64,000 nt of DNA from Apus apus. Taxonomy: Eukaryota; Chordata; Aves; Apodiformes; Apodidae. Position 1 is the stretch's first letter; the number at the start of each line of letters is the position of its first letter. The notes under the pieces were generated by a model. It did no database searches and was not told the origin of the DNA. It saw only the letters and a list, made by a program, of their open reading frames with translations. A program made the translations under genes and the position numbers. Location of the stretch: contig NC_067282.1 in assembly GCF_020740795.1 (NCBI RefSeq), positions 129,203,132-129,267,131 on the forward strand. Reading direction: 5' to 3'. Below are positions 37,767 through 48,400 of this stretch, in pieces.

Positions 37767-40700
37767 GCATTTTCTGAGCAATCCCTCAAAATCTAAAGTA
37801 TGTTACAAAGTCTGCAACTCTGCCTACAATGGAGATGGTGTGGGATTTTTGACTTATGAAATGAGTTCACACACATGTAGATAGTGCTTCCCTATTACAA
37901 GATCTTCTGGCCACTTTTTAAACATGCTAAAAGTTTGGCCACAGAGGACATGAATTATCTAAACAAGACTGCAGTGTCAGATAATTTAAGAATTGAGGTT
38001 TCTAAATCACAAGTACTTCTCTAGTCATCCGGCAATTTAACATCTTACCGATTTATCTGAATGGAGATAATTTATACAGTTCTTGCTTGATGGCCTTCCT
38101 ATCACTAAATTGGTTCTTGTAGCACAGGGAAAACCATCTGTGAAAGATGTACAATACAACTTTCAACTGTAATTATTCTAGGAGGCCAGGTTTATTGGCG
38201 TCAGTCATTTAACCACTTCCGACACTTGTTAAAATGGAAGACATTCAGTGCAAGTATCTCAGATTTATGGAACACATTAACTGTAAGGTTCATTTTACAC
38301 AAAAGTAGCCATAAGTATCCATCAGCACACTTTACATGAAAGTTTGGACAATGGCTTAATATGTTATAAAAAACTTCTGCCATTCACCTTTCCATGCCAA
38401 TAACAGCAGGTGTTTTTATGGAGAGTGAACATTAGGAAATATTTAGTGTATTTTTTACAATCTTTTAATATGTTGGAGCAGCTGGAAACAAGGAAAGCAA
38501 ACACTGAGCAGCCAGCCAGCTCTCCATAACTAACAACTATTCCATGGACTACAGCTTGGAAATAACAGGGGTGAACAGTCTGTCAGAGTCAACTGCAATA
38601 GAACTCCACTCACATCAGTGAGTTACCTAAACTTGGGGGATCAAAAGTACTTTCCAAAAGTCAGGCTTAGTGAGTACACTTCTTGCTGGGACAAGACTGG
38701 CTATGAGCTGTCTTCTCACGTCCCTTGTTTCCCCTGAAAGAATCCCAGGAACACAAGAAAGAGCAAGCTCTATGCTTTTACTGTAGTTCAAACGACACTT
38801 TTCATTCAACAAACACAAAGCACTATATGCAGGAAGGAAAAAAAAAACCACAACTAACACACAAATGCACAGGATCTGGGGGTCAGAGCACACAGTTCCG
38901 AATACAAGGCAACATGCAACAACTTGTACATTGTTCTGGATTGTGTTAACAGCCACAGAAGTATCTGTAGCAGATTGCTATGAACATGGCTATAAAGAAG
39001 GCAAGCAAGCATTCTTGTTCACTGACAGATAGCTTTCATTTAGTATGCAACAAGAAAAGGTTAGCAGAGATTAAATCAGACAGAACTTCCAGATTGGAGG
39101 GGTAGCTAAACACTGGAACAGGTTAGCTGGGAGGAAGGAGTATGGAATCTACATTGCTGAAGGGTTTCAAGAAGTTAAGACTCGTATCTGCAAGGTTTGG
39201 TCCTGCTGTAGAACAGAAGACTTGGACTAACTAAACCATGGTTCCTTCCAGCCAAATTATCAACTTAAACCTTAATATTTCTCACAAGTCAGATTCTTTA
39301 TTCTAGAGTTGAAGTATTTACAACACAGATGAAGAATCATGATAGCACAGTTATGAAAGCAATTTCAAACACTTTTTTATATTCCTTATATGAGTCTGCA
39401 AAGCACAGTGCATCCAACCCTTAGATTTGGAAGCAAGTGACACACTTTTGATAAATGTGACATGAATATTTCTAACAAATGTTTTTGAAAAGTCTATTTT
39501 CCCCCAACACAGAAGAATTGGGAGAGAAAAAAAAATATTAAAAATGCAGAAAGAGAAGGTCTCATAAATCACTACCATTTCCCTGGAGCATCCTCTCCTG
39601 TATTCCTGTAAGAGGCCTCAGAGTGGCAGCAGTTCAGGCACAGATTGCTCACAAAAACCTTGTTCCACATGCATGTGTATAATCCCAGCCAGGGGCTTAC
39701 AAGGGTCTTCCAAGCCTGGAAGATTTACCTGCCACGAATAGGAAGGTTCTGAAGGAAAATAAAAGTGGAATATACAGCTGTAACTGGCACATGCAGTAGA
39801 AATCCTATGAGTATATTATTTTTAAATAGCAAATTTCAACTGACGGCAGCAATTTAGTGAAAAGCACAAAGAGGAATTCAAGGGCATTGCTGCAACAGTT
39901 TCCAATGCACTTTGTTACCTTCCTGACCATAAAGTCCACCAAGTGGTCTTGGGCAAACCTTACAAGAAGTTTCTTCCAAAAAGGAATCCACACTGTTCTC
40001 TGAAGACGCTATTCCAGGTACATCAATATCTCTAGAAACTTTGAGCTGTTATGGACTATTTCTGACAGGTATCACATTTAGCCCTCAGATGATGAGAAAT
40101 CCCAGCCTAAGTCACAGCCTTCCCACATGAGCCAGAGTGTTTTAGCTCAATTTTATATGCATAAACAGGTAATAACACTTTCTCAACTTATATGGGTATC
40201 ACAAGAATAATATAAAGGAGTTATCTATTGTGAACAAAGTTGAAACTACAGCAATAAGACTTCTACATCTAAAAAGAAAGCTAACAGCTATAACCTAAAC
40301 CAGAATAACTGCTAAGCATTCAGTGTACATCTGTTGGCTTTTGTCTTCTACTTCAAAATAAGTATGGGACTATTTTGTTTATGCATATACAAAGAATCGC
40401 AGAATCCTGGGATTCCAGATTATAATAATGCAAATCATTAAAGATATAGATATCACAGAATTTACAAGGCTTGCTGAGGGCAGAGAACTTCTTACACTAA
40501 CAGTAAATAAGCACAATTATTTCTGTAACTTCTCAGCCTTCTCTTGAGGCCAACATTCATATAGGCCAAATCCAGATACTCTTGCTGTCTGAAGTCAAAC
40601 CAACTTCAGTGGGAACTAGAACCCTCCCTCAAGGCATGTAAAAAACTCATCTATGGGATTTAATTATATCAGCTGACAGAAATTCATTTGGCAGACAGTC

Positions 40701-43700
40701 TCATGACTAACTCCTAAGCAGCACACTGGGCAACTGCCCTGGTTATTTCACTACAGCATAACAAACTAAAAATACAATGCTGAACAAAGTACAGATCTTT
40801 TTGCAGCACAAATAGCATCAGTGCTATTCCTCTTGAATTAAACTCCCTGATCCTAAAAATCTCTCTGCTCTTGGCTCCTACAGCATAGGCCATCTCTTCT
40901 TAGCTCTGACCACTAAATGTCAAGCTAGTCATTATAAAGTAAGTGTTATGCCAGATAGAAAAAATAATAATTGATAACTTCACAGCCAAGACTGTTTAAG
41001 TCAAAAACACACTTAGTAACATTTCAATGAAAAGCGGAGCTTCCATGAAAAGAACTTCCCCTGATTATCAGTCAGGGAGCGAAACACTCACTCGCTGCTA
41101 CCTTGCAGCCTAGAGTCAGACATAATTTTAGGATCTTTTTGACCTTCAATAACTACTATGAAACATCAGAACAGACACTTTCAAAAATATCCATTCATAT
41201 GCTACTCTTCAGTCATAATGGCCAATGTGAAATTGTATTATAAGGAATACTTTGCTGTCACCTGTGATGGGCATAAAGATCAAGTTGGTATAGCAGGGCA
41301 GTTCAAAATCTTAATATACAGAAAAAATATAGAATTGTAGAATCATCAAGGTTGGAAAAAGACCAAGATCATGAAGTCCAACTGTTCTACAACTCTTACC
41401 ACTAAACTTTCTCCTGAAACACCATGTCTACCCGTTTTTTTAACACCTCCAGGGACGGTAGCTCCACCACCTCCCTGGGCAGCCTGTTTCAATGCCCCAC
41501 TACTCTCTGTGAAGAAATTTTTCCTAATATCCAACCTGAGCCTCCCCTGGAGCAACTTAACCCCATTTCCTCTTGTCCTATCACAAGTCACTGGGGAGAA
41601 GAGGCCAACACCCGCCTCACTACAACCTCCTCTCAGGTAGTTGTAGAGAGCAATGAGGTCTCCCCTCAGCCTCCTCTTCTCCAGGCTGAGCAGCCCCAGC
41701 TCCCTCAGCCTCTTCTCTTAAGACTCATTCTCCAGACCCCTCATCAGCCTAGTTGCCCTTCTCTGCACCCTCTCCATCACCTCCATGTCCTTCCTATGCT
41801 GTGGTGCCCCAAACTGCACACAGTACTCAAGGTGTAGCCTCACCAAGGCCGAGCACAGGGGCAGGATCACCTCCCTGATCCTGCTGGTCACACTATTCCT
41901 GATGCAGGCCAGGATGCTGTTGGCTTTCTTGGCCACCTGGGCACATTGCTGGCTCATGTTCAGCTGGCTGTCAATCTGCATTTCAGATAAAATTATTATA
42001 TATCCTAGAAGAAAGGAAGAGTGTGGGGAGAAAAAGGCTAATCTAGAGTTTGAACAGCCAGGTCATAAGCTGAAAAAAGTGCCTCGAAAAAGCATTTTTT
42101 AAAAAGCCCTCATTTGCCAGGCTGCAGAATCGTTGCACACAACAACATCCATACACATCACACCAGCCAATGCCAAAACCTCATAACTTGATCCACATGG
42201 GACTTCTCTGTTTAATTTCCACAGAAGATGCTGTGTGGGCTGATCCCATCTTCCTTTCCTACCAAGGCCAACATGCCCCTGTAGGCAAGGCTGCCGAGGC
42301 GAGGCCGGCTAAAACACCTCGGTTCCCACTGACATCTTGGGGAAGACCGCACACAGGCTCAGGGCTGAAGAAGTATGTTTGCAAGAAAAGCTGTTTGTGG
42401 CACTTAAAAGTTAAACCCTCATTTTACAGATGCTATTTTTCACACCACCTTTCCAAGAAGCCAGAAATATCCTGTGTTTCTGATCTATTCTGATGACTGA
42501 TGACAACCATTTCAGTGAAATTCTCCCAAAACAGGAAGTGAAAGAAAAAAAAAAAACAAAAAGGGCAGCATGGGAAAGAACTCATTTTAGGGCACACCCC
42601 TGTTTTTACAGCATTTAGTTGGCAAAATCACTGGAACAGACTGCAGTTTAACTACTCATATATTTATGCCAATAGTCAGGGTCTCTGGATGATCCTTGAG
42701 TTTACTGGATGAAGAAAGTAATTTTCATTCTACACTCAATGCTGGCCTTCTTACTTGCTTTACTTATTTGCTTCCACCCAATTCAGGCAGAAAGATGAAA
42801 ATTTAAGCACTTTTTCTAAAACAGAAACAATGAGGAAGTTCACGTTGGATAAATAGAAATATTTTGCTTCAAAGAAGTAAAAGGCTTTGTTTTGATAACT
42901 GCAGTGTGATTAAGATAGAGTAGCCACAACTTTGGCCAAGGAGATGGTTTCTGTTCTTGGGTCTCTCTCACTATTACTCTTTCACACATAAATTATACAA
43001 ATGTTTGTAAACCCTAACTTAAAAATAAATGTCAATCAAAAAAGTCAAAAGGATACAAGGAAAAGCAAAATGGTCAAAATGATGAAAATTTCACAAAATG
43101 TTCTCATAAAGCGAGAAATTTCTCACAATCTTCCTGATGTTTTTCTGGTGATTATTTCCCTGAAATGCAGGCCTACAAAACATTCAGATTTGTATGAAAG
43201 TACAAACTGATGAAGAACTACTCCAACTAAAAGTTTTCAGCCACCTCTAGCTCTGACAGACTGTACATCCCCACTAAGAGAAGGAAAACTTGTCACTTCA
43301 CAAATAAGCTTAGAAAAGCTAAAATATACCACAAAGGAGGTAGGCAAAAAAATTGTATCTTTAGTTGTTTGGGCTTTTCATCTTTGTTATTTCAAGGAGA
43401 ATTTCTACAAGCAACTGTCTGGAGAGATTGGATCCTTGCATGCTAGAACTTAAAACTGAGAGCCCACCACCATTTCATACTGAGGTGAACAACCACACAT
43501 GGTGGAGACTTGTAGCACGTTCCTTCTCTGCTGATGCCTAACTCAGTTCTCCCACAGCTTTGGCCTTAACCATCAGCAACAAAGTCCCGTGCTCCTCACC
43601 CTCCCCTTGCCACAGCAGCTCCCTGTGCCACGCAGAGGGGACCCCTAAGCAGGAGCAAAGCTGCAGCACTGTGCTGAGGTGGGCCGACTTGTGAAAACAA

Positions 43701-44808
43701 GGTTTGCCAGGCCCGTTTCGTGGCATGCTGCCAAGGCACTGCGGTCCTTCCCACAGGATGCAAGAGGCACTGGTGACTCGCGGCAAAAAAAGACAACAGG
43801 TGAGCCTCAATTCTCGCACGCCGAGTCCAGACACCACCAGATGACTCACTCAGCAGGGTCTATTTTGACAACACACACGGACACGTGTATTTCAGGGCGC
43901 AGGGGTTACCTCTTCTGGTTCATTGATGCCAGCTGACTCCACTCGTTTAGGCAAGGGTTGTAACAATGGGCAGCTGCGATCTCCTGGCTGGTGATCCTGT
44001 AGCCCCCAACAATGAACAGGTAGTTGTCCAGCACTGCTGACCCGTAGCCTCGGACATTCACCAGATCAGGAGGCAGGTTGTTGGCCAGGGGCAGCCACCT
44101 CTCTGCTTCCTCATCATACCTCAGCATAGACCACGGGGCTTCCACCTGCGGGTGGCAGCCTGGAGGCAGGCCCAGCGAGGTGGTACCCACGAAGTCCCCG
44201 ATGGCCACAAGAGTGGCAGTGCCCCTCATCCGCCTCTCCTTCAAGTGCTGCTGGAGAGCGTGGGGCAGGAGGAGGTGTGGCCGGGCATCAGGCCTCCGCA
44301 GCACCTGGTGGTAATGGGCGGCCATGAAGTCTAGGCAGGCGTCGTGCAAGTCCTGGAGGCCGTACACCTGGGCCAGGCGGTGCAGCTCGAAGCAGTTGCC
44401 CAGCCTCACCTGGGAGAGGAGCAGGCGGAGCAAAGGGGTGACCTGCAGGTAGGAAGCGGCCTCCACCAGCTCCTCCAGCAAAGGGGGCTCCTCCTCGCCC
44501 CCCTCCTCCTGCTCCAGCCGGGCCAGGCAGGAGGTGTTGATGAAGTCCAGCACCAGCTCCAGCCCCAGCGCGCTCAGCCCCCCGCGCAGCAGCTGCTCCT
44601 CCTGGCCCTGCCCTGCCTCTCGCATGCCCGACCGGTACAGGGCTCGGAAATAGTCACTCTGCTCGATCAGCTTCCTCTTGCACACCGGGTAGCACTTGTC
44701 CCCCAGCCGGATCTGCACCACCTCCTCCCCCGCGCTGACCCCATCCCCTCCTCCGTCCCCTTCCCCCTCCTCCCCCTCCTGCCGCCGCCGCCGCCCCGCC
44801 AGGGACAT
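32124..44808 (-). CDS. KLHL42: Kelch-like protein 42, CUL3 substrate adaptor (three exons)
   Basis: Join of 44808-43910, 36555-36362 and 32575-32124 gives 514 codons plus TAA. The protein has a BTB domain (about residues 31-135), a BACK-like segment starting near 138 and Kelch motifs YLFIVGGY (263), KLYAIGGQ (311), KIYVIGGY (354) and TIYLVGGC (401), with a degenerate GVYILSRD (459). It matches my recollection of vertebrate KLHL42/KLHDC5 almost throughout the Kelch part; the human protein is about 505 residues. In mammals KLHL42 recruits the microtubule-severing katanin subunit p60 to CUL3 ligase during cell division. The start is fixed by an in-frame TGA six bases upstream and a G at -3. An acidic low-complexity N-terminal extension (residues 1-29) differs from mammals. 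All four splice junctions are GT-AG. Confidence 0.96.
32576..36361 (-). other. KLHL42: KLHL42 intron 2
   Basis: A 3.8 kb GT-AG intron of AT-rich sequence. I see no transposon or embedded gene. An A/T-rich low-complexity patch lies just inside the donor at about 36320-36350. Confidence 0.9.
36362..36555 (-). CDS. KLHL42: KLHL42 coding exon 2 (Kelch motifs 2-3)
   Basis: The acceptor TTTCTTTCAG precedes GTCCAATTTTAAG, completing Arg300 and continuing SNFKLLAVN. The exon runs through KLYAIGGQ and [11 protein letters not shown] and ends ACCAGAG before GTAGAAAAC (phase 1). Its 194 bases restore the frame with exon 3 exactly. The long open frame across the donor is read-through into the intron. Confidence 0.95.
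37738..37760. repeat. Poly-A run
   Basis: Twenty-three consecutive A on the plus strand in KLHL42 intron 1. No recognisable retroposed body precedes it on the plus strand. Confidence 0.9.
39090..39262 (+). mobile_element. Old diverged CR1 3' fragment
   Basis: The order CTGGAACAGGTTAGCTGGGA, GTATGGAATCTACATTGCTG, TTTCAAGAAGTTAAGACT, TTGGACTAACTAAACCATGG, TTCCTTCCAGCC follows the 3' UTR of older CR1 subfamilies (single-copy words such as GAGGTTTTTAAGAC and TTGGACTAGATGACC). It is more diverged than the other copies. Confidence 0.65.
41330..41985 (-). mobile_element. CR1 LINE, 5'-truncated, with ORF2 remnant
   Basis: The reverse-complement CR1 3' end (TAGAATCATCAAGGTTGG) lies at the left. Moving right come the 3' UTR and the end of ORF2; the minus frame at 41718-41981 reads [36 protein letters not shown] and [11 protein letters not shown], typical of CR1 reverse transcriptase. 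It is homologous to the copy at 1030-2270 and lies in sense orientation inside KLHL42 intron 1. It breaks off near 41985. Confidence 0.93.
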
Positions 44809-45480
44809 GGCTCACCCCCTGCCCCGGCTGCGCCTCAGCCCGGCTGCGGGCAGGCTCCTCCTCCGCCCCGGCGGCCGCGGACGGGCTGGCAGGGAGGCGG
44901 GGAAGGGAGGGAAGGCGGGGAGGAGCGGGGCAGCCGAGGGCGGCCTGGCCCGGCCCGGCCCGGCCCCGCCGGGGGGGAGGGAGGCCCCGCAGGCCCCGCC
45001 GGCCCCGCCGCGCCGTCCCTGCAAGGAGAGGAGAGGGAGAAGGGGGGGAAAACAAAACCAAACCCCCAGAGGGAGGAAAGAAGGAAAAAGTCCTAAAAAG
45101 GGAATGTTGAGCGCTCGGGCGATGGCGGGGCCTCCTCCTCCGCGCTGCGCCCGCCCGGGCCGGGCCCTGTGCTGGGGAGGGGGATCTGCCAGCCCCCGTG
45201 GGCTCCGGGGGCACGGCCAGAAGGGCCCAGCCCTCAGCCCCGGGGTGCGAGGAGAGGGGGAAGGCGCAGGTCTGGCCCCGGCCTCCCCTCCGGAGCCGGC
45301 TGCAGCGGGCCGGGAGCGCAGCAGCTGGGCAGAAATGTACCGCTGCCTCCCTGGAGAGGGGTATAGTCTCGAACCACGCTCGCAGGGAAAAGAAAAAAAG
45401 ACGGTCTGTGTACGTGGATGCATGCTTAGGTAGGGAGGAGGGAGCTCGACAGCCGGCCTGGTGCTGCGGCATCCTGGCCC
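43900..45480. promoter_or_regulatory. KLHL42: CpG island and presumed KLHL42 promoter
   Basis: CpG-dense, very GC-rich sequence spans KLHL42 exon 1 and about 670 bases upstream, in sharp contrast to flanks of about 60 percent A+T. GC-box-like words (GAGGCGGGG, AAGGCGGGG) cluster at 44890-44925, and GCGATGGCGGGG at about 45118 resembles a YY1 site. No TATA box is evident, in keeping with a dispersed housekeeping-type promoter. The exact start site cannot be read from sequence. Confidence 0.8.
43910..44808 (-). CDS. KLHL42: KLHL42 coding exon 1 (BTB, BACK, first Kelch motif)
   Basis: Encodes residues 1-299 plus two bases of codon 300 (phase 2). The conserved part begins at [13 protein letters not shown] (residue 30). 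An acidic insert, [16 protein letters not shown], lies at 98-113 inside the BTB/BACK region. The exon ends AACCAGAAGAG followed by GTAACC. It sits in a CpG island, so its base composition is far more GC-rich than the other two exons. Confidence 0.96.
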
Positions 45481-48400
45481 TCGGGCTTCCACTCACAAAA
45501 AAAAAAAAAAAACAACAACAAAAAGGAGTATCTAGTGCTGCAGGAGAATTTAGGAATGGTGAGTTCGGGACTGTAATTCTGCCATGACCTTCCTGATTCC
45601 TCCTGCACAAGTCCCTCGCCGCCTCAGCTCTTCTCCCTCCCTCCAACCTTCCTTTTCTTTCCTTCCCTTCTCGTTTGTTTGGTTTGGGTTACTTGTTTTT
45701 TGTTTGTTTGTTTTTAAGGCAGACAAGGTTATTTACTTTTCCAGCATTTCCTCTGTGAAATTGTCCTCTCACTGTTTTGGTGATCTTCCGCTTCTTAACT
45801 CTAGTCTGTACAGATGACATGAATGTCAAACTCAGTGTTCTGGCTTTTATAAAAGCATTTGTTCAGGTGGGGTAGATTTCTGTGCATTTTTGTTTTCCAC
45901 CTGCCTTCAAAGCATTTTCATCATCATGCTTTTGAAGGGCCCATTTCAAGTCTTGCAGTTCTTTTTATACAGGATTTCTGCTGGTTCCAAGGAGCTCTCT
46001 TCAGCAACCTCTGTCCCAACTAGGTCACTGTCACCTCTTATTTTCTCTTGCCTACTAACAAGTTTCACTGTTTGCTTGTTTTGTGTTCCTCTTTCATTCT
46101 CCCTCAATATTTCATTAATTTTCAAATTACAGTTTTCTGTTCTTGATGTAGCTTCTTGACTTTCTTACACCTAGCTGAAGCTTGAGTCTGAGCACCAGCT
46201 CTTCTGGTTTTATTCTGCCTCAGGTTCAGCCTTGAAAAGATCATCCCATGCAACAAGTGTCTTACAGTTCAGTAGGAGTCCAACTCATATTTCCTTCCTG
46301 TACTGTCTTTCCCATAGGCAGTCGTTTCAAGTAATGGTCATAATTCATACTTGAGAGGTAAACAGAGAGCTTGTGTTTGTCATGGCCATTAAGCTCCCCT
46401 GTTGGAATACAGTGTGATTGCCAACACGGTGCTGTGATTGCCATCTTTAGACAACTGTTTCGGAGTCTCATATGTTTGATGTATTGGTAGGTTAGCTTCT
46501 AATTGGTGAGTGATTTTTTTCCATGTAGTCAGTTACGGTAAGTTCTGTTCCCTTGAAGTGTTGACACCGCAGCCTGGGTAGATGGAATATTTCTTCTGTT
46601 CCCTATCTGCCTGCACCTGCTGCTCTGCCAAGGATTTCAAGTCCATCTTCTTCACAGGCCATGAGGTCTTTAATAGACTGGGATTGGTTCTGTCATCTCC
46701 TAGTATGTATTTCCTTCCTGCCAGCAAACTTCAGAGAGCACCAACTTCTACAGTTTTCATCCAGAGCTGTCACACTCAAAAGGGGTCAGCAGTACTCTCT
46801 GTTGAGTGGCAGCTTTTGCAAAAAGCCCAAATCTGTTTCCTTAACCAGTTGATTTTATGAGGGTGATTGTCAGCTATCTGTACTTTATCCAGGCTTAGGT
46901 CTGGACAATTATGTTAAGTCACAGCATGTTGACAGGGCAGTTCCCTTGGTTTTTTACTACACTGATCAGTCTGTACTGTGTGTTTACACAGTACTTACAC
47001 TGCAGAAGCACCAAGGCGAGGACTACCTTTTTGTTCCATACTTGCACAAATAATTTCATTTGTATCCCAGTCCACAGCTATACTGTTTTATCCTAAGATC
47101 AATAATACTTATTATTATATTGGAATAAAAAAAATAAAAGGTCTTGCTGTTTTACCAGCAATTATTTTAGTTGATCTTAAGAGAGTAAGAAATGTCTTTT
47201 CCAGAGTTAAAAATAGAACTCTACTGCTAGAACTACGGAGTCAAAATCTATAGTTAAGAGCTATAAAAGACTTGCATGAGTTTTGAAACAAATGTGAAAG
47301 ACCATCTGTGACACCTTTAGAACGTACCAAAGCATGAAACAACATGAAAACAAGTTTACATCATGGTAGATATTAAATAAGTGCATGATAAAAGAACATA
47401 CTCTGGAGATCAAGACTTTTACACAGAGAGGAAGACAGGGTAGCTATGCTCAGCTTTTCAATACATGGCTTTTAGAGTCTGGCTTCTGGAGCAAAATCTT
47501 CAAGCCTGTTTTAGAGACTTCTGCTCTCTCTCTACAGTGTTCGGGGGACAAATTTATCTCAAGGAAAACGATTCTTAGTGCCAACAAATGGAGCAGAAAG
47601 GCACCAGAGTGTGTCAATAAGGGGCTCTCTAGAACTGAGATGGCCATTTCTGCTTGGGAATCATGGTCTATACACTTTTTCCTGTGCTTGCTGCCTGAAC
47701 TATTTTCTTACAGTTCATGCCTGAATTATTTCCAAGGCTGAAGAGAGATCACTCTTTTCTTTCAGAAAGACTTGGAAATGGAAGAAGCTCTTTTACACAG
47801 CAGCTACATTGTAACTGACCATTCAACCATGATAGGCAAACCTAGGATTCAGACCCTTTCTCTGCTTGGGCATACTTTTCTGTAGCCCCCTGACTTTTCC
47901 AGCATAGCAAAAGCAAGGAAACACAAGAAAGCTAGGAGGAGCTACTGCTATGAAGATAAGAAAAGCAAAGCCAGAGATAACTATACAAAAGTAGCACTCT
48001 TTCAGGTTTGAGTGGAGCTCAGCTCAGGTTTCCCGAGTGGCAAGGGATGTGCACGGAGTGGGTGCAAGCCTACTCTGTAGGCTAAGTATGAAGCCTGCTT
48101 ACACTTTAGATTCACTTCAAGTATTTAACACTGCCTAGATCTACTTAGTGGCCAACCATGGCCACTTGTTTTTCCTCCATAAACCACTCAGTGGCTTTTG
48201 ACCGTTAAGCTGGATGGGTCTCCAGTCTGGTAAGGTCACAAGACACAGCAAAATGGGGTAACAGAAGTACCAGTGACTGGGAATCAGAATCACAAATGCT
48301 TTTCTTGGCAGGAAACCTGGTTTACATTTACATGAAAGATAGCCTGCAATTCTTTGTGGGTCTAACCCAAGATCACACAAAAAATCTGCAGCAGAGGAGA

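Larger units (their letters stand above)
36556..43909 (-). other. KLHL42: KLHL42 intron 1
   Basis: A 7.4 kb GT-AG intron. It holds a 23-base A run (37738-37760), an old CR1 (39090-39262, plus strand) and a larger CR1 in the same orientation as the gene (41330-41985). No nested coding gene is visible. Confidence 0.9.

Noticed and set aside
41424-41837. 137-codon plus-strand open frame in KLHL42 intron 1
   Set aside because: It is the antisense shadow of the CR1 copy at 41330-41985.
44344-45646. Several 130-330 codon open frames around the CpG island on both strands
   Set aside because: They overlap KLHL42 exon 1 out of frame or run through GC-rich promoter sequence with few stop codons. Composition is Pro/Arg/Gly/Ala-rich with no domain.
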